Below are positions 1-12,328 of a stretch of DNA of 64,000 nt, one piece after another. Made by a program: the position numbers and the translations under genes. Numbering within the stretch: position 1 is the stretch's first letter; each line of letters opens with the position of its first letter. The notes beneath the pieces were generated by a model, which searched no databases, was not told where the DNA came from, and saw only the letters and a list, made by a program, of their open reading frames with translations. The stretch is from Laccaria trichodermophora (taxonomy: Eukaryota; Basidiomycota; Agaricomycetes; Agaricales; Hydnangiaceae): the NCBI GenBank assembly GCA_018417955.1, contig JACTVC010000001.1:4030001-4094000 (forward strand), given 5' to 3'.

Positions 1-33
1 GCTACGCTTTTTTTCCAGGCAATACTGTCCTTT

Positions 34-138
34 ACGTGCACATATACATTGCAATTGTAGTTCCATAAGATGTGCACATCCTACTGCAACCACAATTGTA
101 TTGTAATGTGCACGTCTTGTGCACTCCTTGTGCACATC
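34..138. repeat. Left subterminal TGTGCACAT cluster of the KDZ element
   Basis: At least four copies of GTGCAC-centred palindromes lie in about 100 bp, matched by a similar cluster at 6136-6224 near the other end. They are probably transposase-binding sites. The stretch from here to 690 shows no convincing gene, only a short minus-strand frame of 77 codons (292-525) that I do not recognise. Confidence 0.7.
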
Positions 139-692
139 ACTTGCACATGGCTTAACTATAATTCATGGCGCCTGGCCGGTTAGCTTGGCTCCTTCCTTTC
201 CATATTAGGGCACATACGGCCCTCCACCGTTCATGCTTCCCCAATAGGGACCAGTCCATATCCTTTTAGGATGGGATCAGCAGGGGCTTTCCTAATAGGG
301 ACCTGTCGGCAATTCTTCTACATTGGGATGGACTCCCTGAGACTCAAATAGGAGAACGTCGGGATAGGTGCCATCAACGGTGCGCATGCCCGTACCTGAC
401 ACCTTGAAACATGCTCTGATCGCTGCTGCCCATGGTGACAAACCCAGTTTCCTCAACTTGGTTTGTTCAAGGTGAAACAACGAGAGCACCAGCATACAAG
501 CAAGAGCACTGGCATACACATCCATTTGACGTGTCCACCTGAGCAGACCAGGGACCTTACTTTTTCATAACTTAAGGACTTAGTTACATAGACCTGGCGG
601 TAGAGCCACGTGATTTATACACAGTGATACGCTAAGAGGCATGGGAGGCATAGAATTGTATATTGACATGTAACAACGTCTTAGTTCACAGT

Positions 693-1937
693 CTACTTCC
701 TCTTCGTTTTACGACCCTCGGGTTCCCAGCGCTGGGGAGGTCGTACAGAACGTCCACTAGTACGCCTGGCAGTCAGTCCGTCATCAGGTTCTTTGCGCTT
801 AGTTCCCACCACCACCTCTTCCTCCCCTGCAGTCGCGCTTCCCTCTGCACTTCCTACTACCATAATTGCCGCACCCACTGTTTCTGCATTCGCCTCTGCA
901 CCTGCTGCCCCATTTGCCTCTGCGCTTCCTGCCGCTGTATCAGCCGTATCAGCCTCTGCTGCTGCCGCCGTATCAGCCTCTGCACCGGCTGTCACCCTAT
1001 TTACCTCTGCTTCTGCAACCACCTCACTCTCTATGACAGATGCCTCTCCCTCTGCAGCTGGACATTCCCCAGTATGCTGACCTCGAATCAACTGGCCTTC
1101 AGATGCATGGGAGGCGGGAGGAGCCACGTTCTCCTTGTTTGAGACTCCTCCCTGGATGACGCCAATGATATCTGTCGACTTTGAAACTTTCGGTTTACGA
1201 ATTGGTCTGGGCTTGATGGTCGACTTTGAAACCTTAGGTTTACGAATTGGTCTGGGCTTGATGCGACGGTTGACGGGAGGGGGGCTGCCATCGGAAGACA
1301 AAGCAGTGCTGATTGTTGCTCCTGCAACTTGGTAGTCCATTGAAGCCAGAACCTGATTCTGAGGTGGGAAAGGCATGTCGGAAGATGGAGTAGATGTTGG
1401 CGGCTCCTTGGTCTGTGGAGGCTTTGGCGAAGCTTCTGGAGAAGCTATAGAAGCCAAGGGGGGGGATGTGGGCGGTTCAGCAGCTGCAGTCATTGATAGC
1501 GGAGTGCCAGATGCCTGGTTTATGGAAGGGGGGATCGTAGCCAATACCTGTGCGGCAGGCTCTGGGAGGATGGTTGCGGCATTGACTCCCTGAGTTATGG
1601 GGGGCTGAGGAAGTGAAGTCGCAGTTTTAGAGGATGCCGATGTGAGGAATGTGAAAGGATTGATGGGCGGCCGTGGAAAGGTTGTTTTGTCAGTGGCGCG
1701 GGTAGCAAAGGGATTGTCCTGGGGGTTGTAGATGAAGCCAGCTGTGGAGGCTTGTAAGGTTGCTGCATCCGACGGAGGTTGGCCCAGGTTCTCAAGCAAG
1801 ACAGGATCTATCAACGAGTCATCCAAGATGGCCGGTTGGGCGATGACAGGGTCAGAAGCTGGCACTGCAGAGTTGAATGTCATGTGATCCATACGCTTGA
1901 ATGCATGAGATATCGGGGAATTTGGGCCACCAGCCAT
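693..1937 (-). CDS. KDZ-element accessory protein, low-complexity, antisense to the transposase
   Basis: An open minus-strand frame reaches 415 residues from the first ATG (1937); the frame is open to about 2117 without an ATG, so an upstream exon is possible. The protein is disordered: acidic and Asp/His-rich before the ATG, Pro/Ser/Thr-rich in the middle, Ala/Glu-rich from about residue 290, and basic at the C-terminus. A 14-residue basic motif (KPRPIRKPKVSKST) occurs twice in tandem and resembles an AT-hook-like DNA-binding stretch. The tail SGRSVRPPQRWEPEG resembles tails I associate with transposon-linked fungal ORFs, but that is from memory. It runs head-to-head with the transposase inside the same element, so a role in transposition or in shielding the element is an inference only. 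Confidence 0.55.
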   Translation of the reverse strand: MAGGPNSPISHAFKRMDHMTFNSAVPASDPVIAQPAILDDSLIDPVLLENLGQPPSDAATLQASTAGFIYNPQDNPFATRATDKTTFPRPPINPFTFLTSASSKTATSLPQPPITQGVNAATILPEPAAQVLATIPPSINQASGTPLSMTAAAEPPTSPPLASIASPEASPKPPQTKEPPTSTPSSDMPFPPQNQVLASMDYQVAGATISTALSSDGSPPPVNRRIKPRPIRKPKVSKSTIKPRPIRKPKVSKSTDIIGVIQGGVSNKENVAPPASHASEGQLIRGQHTGECPAAEGEASVIESEVVAEAEVNRVTAGAEADTAAAAEADTADTAAGSAEANGAAGAEANAETVGAAIMVVGSAEGSATAGEEEVVVGTKRKEPDDGLTARRTSGRSVRPPQRWEPEGRKTKRK

Positions 1938-2022
1938 AAACCCCTGATGATCGTCGTCATCGTGATCGGAATTGCTGTCAAACTCATCGCGCGTGTGCGC
2001 GTCAGCATTCTGTGCCTGACCA

Positions 2023-5000
2023 GTGCGAAAGCGATCCAGAGCTTCCTTTCGAGGTGATGCTCGTGGCAATGTGGGTGGTGCAGGAGGGGGTGGTGCGACA
2101 GGGGATGAGGAAGGCCCTCAGCCTGCCTTGCTCGCTAACCCCGCCAACTCATCATCAACTACTATCAACGTGCCAACCACCCGGTTTTACGTTCAGGACA
2201 ATGGCCAACTTCACTCATCGACTCGTCGGGTCCAGGTCGATCTTGGTGATGCCAATGATCATTGTCACATTCCAACACTGGACTTTGAAGCACCTTTGGA
2301 GTTTGGCGCTTCCAACACTCAGGCAGCACCCAGTCTCTCCTCATTGAATGACGCATTCGCAGAGCTTGCAGCGATCGACCCAGCATACTTTGATGAACTA
2401 GATGGCGTAAGGCTTGGATCTAGAAAAAAGCGACCCTCTGTGCGTAGTTCACCTTATGATAATAATACGCTCATGTTCATAAAATTGAAAGGACAATCCT
2501 CTTAAGGAGTGGATAAAAGACGCTGGAAGTTTCTTGGAGGAAGACATTCGATGGGAGGGTCGGGGGGAGTATCGGTCTGGAACCTGTTGTACTTGCTCCA
2601 GCTTGGGGACCTTATATCGATGTCAAGACTGCGAGGGAGGAGAGCTACTGTGTCAGGCATGCACTATCAATCGCCACCATCCCACTCCGCTTCATCGAAT
2701 TCAGGTATGTATTAACTTCTTATTCTGGTCCTTTCAGGTGCTCATTTTGGCGTAGGAGTGGAATGGTTCCTTTTTCAAGTCAACCACAATGAAGGCGTTA
2801 GGTCTTCGGATTCAGTTAGGACACCGTCTTGGACACCCTTGTACGAATCCACATAGGGCATGGAATGACGCTTTTGTAGTACTCGATATTACTGGTATTC
2901 ATGAAGTTGGACTGGACTTCTGCAATTGTGAAACTGCGCAGCCCCATTTCATCCAACTCCTTCGATTTCATTGGTTTCCCGGGAGCACCAAGAATCCTAG
3001 AACATCAGCAACATTCCGCCTTCTCAAACACTTCCAGCTGTTGAGCTTTGAATCCAAGGCATCGGCTTTTGAGTTCTATTCTGCACTAGCTCGAGAGACC
3101 GAGAATACTGGAACTGTCGACATCAAGGTTTTTTCCAAAATTCAATTCACATTTCATTAAATTGTTAAATTCATTTTACAGGATCGATATCGAGTATTCA
3201 TGCGCATGGTTCGCCAGTTTCGGTACATCAAAATGCTAAAACGTGCGGGGAGAGGCCATGAGGTGGGGGGTATCGCCGCCACCAAACCTGGGCAGTGTGC
3301 CGTTGTTTGCCCAGCATGTCCCCATCCTGGGGTTAATCTACCGGATAATTGGAAAGATGCCAAACCAGAACAAAGGTAAATGCGCATACCTTCAATTCAA
3401 CTTTTGAAAAATGGACTAACAATGGGTGGTACAGATTTATATATCGCCTATTTCTTGCAATTGACGCAAACTTTCGTCTGAAGAGAAAGTCTGTCTCCAG
3501 TGATGTGGTGGACCCGAGTCTCATTGATGGGAAAGCATATTTTGTTCAAGAAAGCTTTTTCAAGGACTTTCTATCTGAGTATGACACCAAGGTAGTCCAG
3601 GAGGTTCGTTCCTTATTTTCAGTAAAGTTTGAAGAAATTTTAACGCAGATAATTGAAGCCCAGTACATGCTCCAACCACAATGCCGTCAACGCTGAGCGA
3701 TCTTCCACTGGGCTAGCAGCAACAGGTGTAGGTACAATTGATTGTTCACGACATGACATCAAAAGACCAACTTCAGTGGGGGATTTACAAAAAGGAGAAA
3801 GGTATGACCACTTTTCTTTTCGAAGATTTCTGGTTGAATGAGGGCGCTAGATATGTGAACATGGACTACCTGTTTTTCAATAGCTTGGGGCATGATGACA
3901 TAACAGAGATTGTTGTGTCTTATGATATTGCATGCCAGTGGAGCCGCAACTTATGGAAGCGAATGGCTGTTTATCCCCAGTGGATGCATGTTGACCACGA
4001 AGGGCGCAAGACCTTCCATTTCCTTATCCCCAAATTCCATCTTCCCGCCCACATCATGGCCTGCCAGACCATATTTTCTTTCAATTTCAACCTTAATGTC
4101 GGCAGGACTGATGGTGAAGCTCCAGAGCGCGGTTGGTCCCACATCAACCCCATCGCAACTAGCACCCGTGAGATGGGTCTGGGATCTCGCCGCGATACAC
4201 TTGATGACCACTTTGGTGCTTGGAACTGGAAGAAGTCGAAATTGATGGGTAAGTGAATTGTTTCTAGTCCAATTTCGATTTGCTGAAGTTTCTAGGCCCC
4301 TCTCTCCTTCAAAAAATCAAGACTGCGGTAGTGGAATACGGTGACCACACCTTTCTACATAATCAGTTTGTCATGGGCCTTGACAACCCTACATTGGTGT
4401 CGACGTGGGAGGATCAGCTCAGAAAATGGGAGCTAGATCATTCCCAGCCTAATCCCTTTGAGGGCGCCTTCAAAGGTACGTCACCTTGGACCATACTGTT
4501 GATGAAGGCAAACCCTTATTCAGCCATATCACAAGACCAGGTTAAACTGCAGCTAGCAGAACAAGAGGCCACAGAGATGAAGGAAGGGCGGGGATACGCT
4601 CTCCATGAAGAAATCTCCACAAGCGTAATGCTAACGATGGGAATGGATTTCGAACAACAGCAGTGAGTTTTGATAGCGACTCGCCCTTCCCTAATATTGT
4701 AATGAATCATGTTTTGCAGACGTCGTCTTTCTCGGGATCAAGCGTCTCTGGGACAGCATGCCACTGACCACGAGAAGCATAAGCTTCAAATTCGTAGCAA
4801 TACCCTCCAGCGAAAGATTACATCATGGATGGATGTACAGCAGCTCTACATCCCCAGCTCTCGTCTAGCACGCTCCCGTGCCCTCCAGAACCATTCAGAC
4901 GTTGAGGAGAGGGTGGAGGATATCAAACTTTGGCTACCCTCAGAACTTCCCTCCAGCTACGTCTGTGATACTCGACTTCAAGAAATGGAGTTCCAACTAC

Positions 5001-5825
5001 GAAAGGCACAGGCTAATGATGCACTAAAGGAATTGCGTGATGCTCTACGTCTACGCTCTCACCTCTACATCGACAAGGATCGCTTTCAGCGTGGCCAGCG
5101 AGCAAACACCCGGTCTCGTGGTGTCATCCATAGAGTGCAAGCCAGGGTTGACTTCTCCGCTACAACGTATCAGAAGGCAAGGCTTTTCCTCTTCAAGCTG
5201 GCTAACAGATTGCAATACGTGGGATGGGGTAGCGATTACCCCCCCCTCAACGCTGGCGACATTCGAGGTTTGTCTGATCCTGACAGCAGTGTCCATATGC
5301 GAAAGAAACCTGGTGATGCCTCAAAGGCGCCAGGAACAATCCCCTCTGAAGGTCATAGGACGGTGGCGTGGATTTGGAGACGGCTTGGGGAGAGCGTCTC
5401 AGAGGAGGAGGGTATTCATGAAGGTAAGCAATCCACCTTTGGAGAATGCTTTTACTACTCACTTTCCTTGCCTAGATCTCCGTATTGAGTTTTGTAAAAG
5501 CAAAGCTCGTGCAGATCGCTGGAGAGAGGAAGTACAGCTCTTGACTGAGGAGATGCGTCGGGTGATTGATTTTTTTGGGTATCAGGCGAACACATGGGCA
5601 TCAAGAGCTGTATATATGCTGCGGTCAGTCGATGGTATCAGCGGTGCTGACCCCGCACTTCGAGAGGGTCATATCGCCTATGCAAAGGAGCAGTCAATGC
5701 AGTTCTTAGACATGGCAAGATACTGCGGAAATCTCTGGCGCTTCGTTCCACAATACATTACGCTGGGATCTGGAGACGTCATTCCTCCGGAGGCAACCGG
5801 AGGAGAGGAAGATGAGGATTTGTAA
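2023..5825 (+). CDS. KDZ transposase with CxC2 cysteine cluster
   Basis: The cut-and-paste transposase of the element. I join ten exons: 2023-2439, 2507-2704, 2756-3127, 3182-3375, 3435-3603, 3659-3801, 3851-4248, 4296-4662, 4720-5423 and 5476-5825. They sum to 3312 nt and stay in frame to a TAA-type stop (about 1103 residues), the expected family size. Exon 2 encodes the CxC2 zinc-cluster-like motif (CCTC, then YRCQDCEG, LLCQAC and HRIQ). The RNase H-like core shows the acidic landmarks AIDANFRLKR, VVSYDIACQW and DGEAPERGW. GLAATGVGTIDCSRHD and VGDLQKGER are typical KDZ signatures. Exon 1 opens at a GTG after a stop and contains no ATG, so the true start codon probably sits in an unseen upstream exon. 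No stop or frameshift was found, so this copy may be functional. Confidence 0.92.
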
Positions 5826-6639
5826 TTTTTTCATGTATTTTATTGTATTTTATTGACTATTTTTTGTTATGCCTCGTCACTGTTTGAGACAGCGACGAGA
5901 TCACTGTCTGAGATGGCGAACAACATCAATAAACACCGCAATGTGATGACTAATGTCGGGTACGGCGCCCTGGCGGGACGTATCAATATATGAATATATC
6001 TAGTGTGACGCATCAATTTAGCTTGACGCATTGGGGCACTGCGATCGTTTGAACGGACGTTGAGTCCCTGAGCGGGGGATATGGTGCTTTGTAAGACAAG
6101 TAGCCGTGGTAGCTACTGAACTCACTGCAATTGAAATGTGCACACAGTGTGCACACAGCGCTTACAGTCTCAGGTAGATGTGCACATTCTATAGCTTACA
6201 ATTACAGTAGAATGTGCACATCAGTGCCAGCAACAGGTGTTTTTTCACCACGCGACAACTTTCTTTAGTGAATCAACTCCGACAGGTAAATGCCCTCGCT
6301 ACAACCGACCGTCGACACACCCACTACAGCCTTGACTGAGTTTCAAATCCTTGATGGCCACATAGCATGCTCCATACATATTGATCTTTTACATTGAGGA
6401 ACACCATAAAATTCCCAAAATGTGTGATAATCTCAATCTCCTTCTGACTGAATGGTATCTCTGTTATGTAGAAATTAGGTATGGTATCACGTATAGAGGT
6501 AATTTAACAGGAAAGTATGTCTCAATTTGAAGTCCGCCCCAAGTCTGCCTGATTGGTTAGGCCCTCGCGACAGAAAGCGATACAAAGTCCAACTTTCGCA
6601 GATTTTCTGTATCGTGGGATTTAGCGGACAAGTTGTCGC
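5826..6639. other. 3' end of the KDZ element and unannotated flank
   Basis: From 5826 to 6230 this is the AT-rich 3' region and right subterminal cluster of the KDZ element. From 6231 to 6639 I see no gene, repeat or RNA that I can support. Confidence 0.5.
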
Positions 6640-7063
6640 GACCCATTTTAGCGGCCGCGACGTCAACTCTGCATTCCACTAATGCTAAGCAAAGAGATTT
6701 CTCACAGATAGGTAAAGCTTGTTGCAAGCACTCAAACACACCCTCCCCGGGGACCTCATACTGCTCACCTGCAAATTTGATTCAATCAGCAATCAGCATT
6801 TACTTCAGGGCAGGAAGATTAGTATCTTACTGGTAACTCGCATGGCTATATCCACTGCACTGACAGTTGAAAATGGAGTTATCAAGATAGGTGCAGAGCT
6901 GGGGCTGATGGATTCAGGTGATATTTATCTGGTAGCATGAGAGCATGAACTCTAACCTCAAGCTGCCATAGTGTTTATTACGTGGAGGGTCAGCGATCGT
7001 GACTTGCAATTCCTCGAACTTGCATTTCAAATGATTTTCACGGGGGTTATTAAGATCCGACAT
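6640..7063 (-). pseudogene. Relic of the 5' end of an NLR gene (copy A)
   Basis: The minus strand aligns by eye with the first two exons of the NACHT-ankyrin gene of copy B (33.8-34.04 kb). It shares the start MSD, the DKYQ/DKYH stretch, and an exon 2 segment reading ECLQQALPI here against DCSQQVLPI there. Relative to copy B it has an extra segment of several tens of bases at about 6945-7025, and an in-frame stop pair where copy B reads PPILGTPSS. The rest of the NLR gene is missing on this side: the KDZ element and unannotated flank lie beyond. This shows that the duplicated segment once carried the NLR start in both copies. Confidence 0.65.
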
Positions 7064-7657
7064 GGTAGTTCAGAAGAGAGAATCGTTGCTGTGTGGCGTC
7101 AAGCTTCAAAATGGGTAACGGACCGTTTCACAGAGTCAGCTGACGTTCCTGATGAAGTCAGCACTGTGCAGGTCACACTGGTTGAATATCAACCTAAGTT
7201 TTCAACGTAGCTTAGGTCGAATTCAACCACTTTTTTGGTTGAATTTCATCAACCTTAGGTTGGTGATCAACCTACTGTACTTAGGTTGATTAGCAACCTA
7301 TTTTGGCGGAATTCAACCAAAGCCTGTTTTGGGCCGCTACGGCTGAATTTAAACGGTCCTTAGGTTGATAATCAACATAACATATAGGTATAATTCAACC
7401 TATTGGTAGTGTTTTTCTAACCTACTGTAGGTCAAGTTTCATCGCTTTATAGGTATAAAATTATAATATTCAATCCACGCTCACAGCGCTGTATCAATGA
7501 TATAGATAATGGAGTCGCTTCCCCTTGTAATAGGTATTAATGAAAGGAATGTAAGGGATGGGAAATTAATCGAAGTTTGACGGGAATAGAGGGGGATAAG
7601 ATATCGTCCGAAATCGGGACGTACACATTCACACACACACGCTGACAGCGCCAGCTG

Positions 7658-8914
7658 TCAGTTCTCATCCTCGTCTTGGCCCTCATCCATCTGGTGGTCC
7701 TCGTCGCTCGCCTCGTCATCCGCTTGGGTCACCTTCGACTTTCCCTTTCGAGAATGAGCGGCCTTCTGCTTGGCCTTCTTCTTCGCCGAGAGGACGACAT
7801 TGGCCCGTTTTTTTCTGGATCCGGCGGGGTCGCGCTTGCTAGCGTTGACCTTGAGGTAGGCGTAATTCTCTGGAATGTCGAGCCACCCGTTTGCATAGTG
7901 GTACTTGCGTTTATTCGCTAAGTACTGTTTCGCTATCTCCGCTGTCGCCCAGTCGTTGACGAACCGTTTGAGATATGGATGCTGATCTCTCGCCTAGATT
8001 TGAACATCCATCATTTAGCAAGACTTCAATAATTCACGACGACATACAACTTGAAACAGTTTTGCCTTATCACTTGCAGGTATGTCTGCCCATTTTGAAT
8101 CCCATTTGATACGTGCGTTGAGAGTTAGGTCACGAATTTGACGCTATAGGGAAAGAGGTGGGTATGAGGGCAAAATTCCGTGGTTGATGCTCACCACAAG
8201 GGCCCTGTAGATACCATGTTTCTTCTCAGAACCAGCCAACCCCATCGCTTCCTGGATGCTCCAGTCAGCTCCCGCTGTACCTTTCGGGCGCGGCACCAGG
8301 TCACTGGTGACTTCTTGTCCATTTGCGTCCAGTTGCTCAAGCCGTTCCTGGAGCCGAGCGACAGTTTCTCGCTCAGCACTCAATGCTTCTCGCTCCGCCG
8401 TCAACTCTTCTGTGTGGTTTCCGTGAGTCATCTAACTCTCAGTGACGATGATAACTCACTTTGTAGCTGGGTAGATATGTCCTCGGTATCTTCTTCCTCT
8501 TCCGTACGGGCATCGTTACCGTGGCGGGTCTTCTCTGTCAAGACTGTGACGTCGTGCTGTAGTTTCTTATTCTGCTCACGTTCCCGGTCAAGTTCCGCTA
8601 CACGGAGGTATGTGTCAGTGACATAATCCAGGATAAGGCTAACACGTACACTCTATTTGCTCCATTCTTTTCAGAACTGCTTGTAAATCTACTGCAGTAT
8701 CGTTAGCTGTGGGCCGGAGTTGACCTCTTGCTGCAGCCTTGGCTGGTGTCTTCGCTCCTATACCAGCTGGCTGGGCCGTGTACGTGGCATCATTCTCCTT
8801 CTCTTGAGCAAGCTGACCTCGTGCTCCTTTTCCAGCAGCTTTTGGGGTCGGCTTTGGTTTCGTTGTGGTTGTAGCGTTCCTCCGAGTTAGGGGGGTTCCA
8901 GGTAGGTCAGACAT
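7658..8914 (-). CDS. CACTA-1 accessory protein (coiled coil, Lys-rich tail)
   Basis: A divergent partner of the transposase, starting at ATG 8914 and read through at least five short exons to a stop at 7658-7660. The N-terminus is basic and Ala/Lys/Thr-rich. A central part is coiled-coil-like (ELDREREQNKKL, then EREALSAERETVARLQERL). The following region reads RQIRDLTLNARIKWDSKW, then HPYLKRFVNDWATAEI and LANKRKYHYANGWLDIPENY. The tail is a long Lys/Arg-rich stretch followed by acidic residues. I recognise no catalytic motif. Second ORFs with DNA-binding roles are known in CACTA elements, such as plant TnpA-type proteins, so an end-binding role is plausible but unproven. Placement inside precisely duplicated target sites shows it is element-borne. 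Confidence 0.75.
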
Positions 8915-9077
8915 TGTCTGTCTATGAGTGAGGTGTACTGAACGAGGGGATGGGGGAAGACTTGGTTACGTGGCAGTTCAATTTGTAGCTTGTGATCAGC
9001 TCGGCCGTTACCAACCCATATTTGGTAGCTCCGTATGCCATTCAACACTTTGTAAATTACTACAATCTTGCCCATCC
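8915..9077. promoter_or_regulatory. Putative bidirectional promoter of CACTA-1
   Basis: Only 163 bp separate the start codons of the two divergent CACTA-1 genes, so both promoters must lie here or overlap the 5' ends of the genes. No canonical TATA box was identified with confidence. Confidence 0.4.
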
Positions 9078-12000
9078 ATGCCACGTAAAGGATATGTCTA
9101 CTGCTCCTGCTGCAACGCTTTTATACCGGAAAAACGGGAACGCGCGCATCGTGCTCGAATCAATATGCCCAGGCAATCAGCCCCTGTCTTCACCTCGATG
9201 GTCGCGGTTCATCAAGTGGTCGACGTCTCTTCTGATGAATCAGACTCTGATTCTGCTATGCTCATGGACGTTGACGAGCCGTCGACATCCATGAATGTGA
9301 ACTCTGACCTAACGGAGGACAATCCAGATCTAGGTTCACCACTGACAACTGCAGACGAAGATATCAACATCGAAAAGCAGAAGGTTGATGATGCGCAAAT
9401 ACTTCGCAGGTGGTACGATGAGAGGCGAAGAGTTTGGGAGGAGAGAGTGGATATTGACTCGGAATCGGAGGTGGAAGAGGAGGAAGTGCGTGATGAAGAG
9501 AGCGATAGTGACGATGAAGAGAGATATCCTGATTGGGATTCTTTCACGGATTTCCCCTCGTGGGACCAGCTAGGCGAAGGATTTGAAAGAGAGGCTGCAG
9601 GCATCGGTAAGTGTTATACACCCCACTCGAATCTTTTAAAATTGTTGACACTTTCTCGTCACACAGCTGAAAAACTCATGGCTTATGACCGCGCAATCTG
9701 TCGTGCATTTTCGTTTAAACTACAAACAAACATGACCGACAGAGGTTTCAAAAAGGTTCCCCTTGCGTTCCCATCCGATCCACCTCTTCCACCACTCGAT
9801 TCCATTCGCTCTCGCGTAACCTTTCTCGCGGGATTTAAGCCCGAAAAATACGACTGCTGTGTGAATTCATGCTGTTGTTACACAGGCCCACATCAAGACC
9901 TTTCGGGCTGTCCTTACTGCAAGGAACCTCGCTTGAATTCTGCGGGTAAACCCCGCAAACAGTTCACATACATCCCATTGATTCCGCGACTAGTAGCTTT
10001 TGCGGGGAATAAAGACCTTGCGACAGCAGGTCAATATCGCGCACAGCACCACCACACACCTGGAGTTACGACTGACATTTTTGATGGAACCCGATATCGA
10101 GACCTGTGTTGCCAGGAAGTCGAGATTGATGGTGAGAAACTACAGCGCCGCTACTTCTCTGACTCCCGAGATCGTGCACTGGGTCTCACCACTGATGGAT
10201 TCGCACCATGGAAGAGGCGGAAGAATACAGCGTGGCCGCTGATTATCTTTGATTATGACTTTGGACCAGAAATTCGGTTCCATCTCGAGTATATTTTGTC
10301 TCTGGGAGTTGTTCCGGGCCCCAAGAAGCCAGTTGATCTAGATTCCTTTCTTTGGCCGGCACTCCTGGAACTTCTCCAACTTGCGCGAGGTGTTCGCGCT
10401 TTTGATATTCTCAAATCCGAGCTATTCCTTCTCTGTGCATATATCATTGCCGTTTTTGGCGATATTCCTGCCGTCTCATTGCTTATGCGCATGAAGGGAC
10501 ACAATGGCTATTCACCCTGTCGGATGTGCAAAATCCTTGGTGTCCGAGTACCAAACTCACGGTCGACTACGAACTATGTCCCACTAGATCGCTCGAATCA
10601 TCCTTTGGTCCAGGGTGATCCATTGTCAGTCAAGGCATACGATGCGGCAAATCTGCCTCTTCGTTCGCATGATGAACTCCTTGCTCAGGCAAAGGAGGTT
10701 CAAGCGGCCATGACAAATGTGGAGGCAGATCGACTATCCCGCAAATATGGTATAAAGGCTATTCCCGCTCTCTCATATCTTCATTCCCTCCTGTTTCCGA
10801 CATCGTTTCCCTATGACTTCATGCATCTCATTTGGGAAAATGTTGTCAAAAATCTCATTTTGCTGTGGACAGGCGAATTCAAGGGGCTCGATGAGGGCTC
10901 AGAGGAGTATCAGCTATCCGAGGCTATCTGGGAAGCAATAGGTGATTTAACAGCAAAGTCCGGCTCTACCATCCCGTCCGCTTATGGGAGCCGTGTGCCG
11001 AACATTGCAACTGACCGTAGTAATTGTAACGCAGAGATGTGGTCATTTTGGACCCTTTATATCGGGCCGATTCTTCTACGCCGCCGCTTTCGAAACATCA
11101 AATACTTCAAGCACTTTGTTAAACTTGTACGGCTTCTCAACATATGCCTCCAGTTTGAGATATCAGATGACGAGATTGAAGAGATCCGTAGAGGATTCAT
11201 TGAATGGGTTGAAGAATACGAGAAGTACAAATTTTCTAATTGTTCAATCCAAGCGAAGTTTAGGTGCTAACTTTATTACGGTTTTTAGAATTTATTATCA
11301 ATATGCACCAGAACGCCTCTCTGCATGCCCCGTTACGATACATGCGCTACTTCACATTGCGGACAGCATCGTAGCTATGGGACCAGTGTGGTGTTACTGG
11401 GCATTTCCGATGGAACGCTACTGTGGGAAGCTTCAGCCTGCGCTCCGTAGCCGCCGCTTCCCATATGCCGCCTTAGATCGCTACGTTGTAGAAGATGCTC
11501 AACTAACACAAATTAAAGCAGTCTTCAATGTTAGAGAGGAGCTTTCACTTCGATTGCCTCATGGTTCTGTTCCTGGAATGTATGCCCACCCATCATGTAC
11601 GCACCATTCTCTGATAACACCCAATGATCTCACCAGATTTTTATTCGCCTATTTATAGATCCCGCGTGTATTCTGCTCCCTCCTTCGAAGGTCACGGCAC
11701 CTCAGAAAGGTGTTCTCAATAGCATCTGTGCAGCTCTCGCAACTCGTTACACATGCACTGTGGCGAAAGCTAGAAAACATCTCACAAATGCTACAATTGT
11801 TGAGTGGGGTAAGGTTCGACGGGTCGACTCTGAAGAGGGCGATACTGTCCGCTCGTCCACGCTCGGCAAGGTTCCTGAGGACTCGCGGGATGCCACATTT
11901 GTACGGGTATGTGCCAACATCGAAGTGCTGTTATGTTGTTGTCCTAACAAGCACTCCACTTTCAGTATGAATCCTATATTGATATTCATGCAAGATCAAG

Positions 12001-12328
12001 GCGAAACACAGTCCTCCGACTTGACACATTTTACGGCCAGCTTGAACACATCTTTTTGATTAAGTATGACCCTCGTTCACTAGAGGAGCTGAACGAGGAT
12101 GTTGTTATTCTCGCTGCTGTCCGCACGTGCAAACTGGACGCTGAAGACGACATTCTCAAGGAGGCTAAACTGGACTTTCATTTTTACTCTAATCTTGGAC
12201 CATTGAACGTTATTGATATTACCTGTTTACAGAGTGTTGTTGGGCGGGTGAAAGATGGTAATCGTGGATGGGCAATTATTGATAGAAGTGGCTCTCTGGC
12301 TCGAGCTATGCCTGGGGATGATGATTAA
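9078..12328 (+). CDS. Tnp2-family CACTA transposase
   Basis: The start at ATG 9078 gives MPRKGYVYCSCCNAFIP, a cysteine-rich N-terminus typical of fungal Tnp2 proteins. Exon 1 (9078-9606) ends in an acidic stretch; exon 2 (9667-11224) holds the catalytic region; further exons start at 11289, about 11659 and after 11960, with a stop at 12326-12328. Landmarks are GLTTDGFAPWKRR (first catalytic Asp region), VFGDIPAVSLLMRMKG, the zinc-like CRMCKI, PYDFMHLIWENV, and the C-terminal ALLHIADSI, WAFPMERYCG and RSRRFPYA. The intron after exon 3 is uncertain because the best donor breaks phase, while an alternative donor near 11564 restores it. I see no stop or frameshift otherwise. The protein is about 1000 residues, the usual size. 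It catalyses excision and integration of the element. Confidence 0.9.

Larger units (their letters stand above)
18..6230 (+). mobile_element. KDZ-type DNA transposon, apparently full length
   Basis: The element surrounds a KDZ (Kyakuja-Dileera-Zisupton) transposase gene. Both ends carry clusters of the palindromic word TGTGCACAT: left at about 34-138, right at about 6136-6224. The tips look like imperfect inverted repeats (left GGCAATACTG, right reverse complement GGCACTGATG). Such subterminal words are the usual transposase-binding signature of cut-and-paste elements. I could not find a convincing 8-bp target duplication, so the exact ends are approximate and the left edge lies close to the window edge. 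The element is rich in CpG and its transposase frame is unbroken, which suggests a recent arrival. Confidence 0.8.

Noticed and set aside
10..17. 8-bp target duplication for the KDZ element
   Set aside because: The bases before position 18 and after 6230 do not match, so the ends are only approximate.
292..525. 77-codon minus-strand frame inside the KDZ element as a gene
   Set aside because: Short, with no recognisable motif and no neighbour support; left as noncoding.
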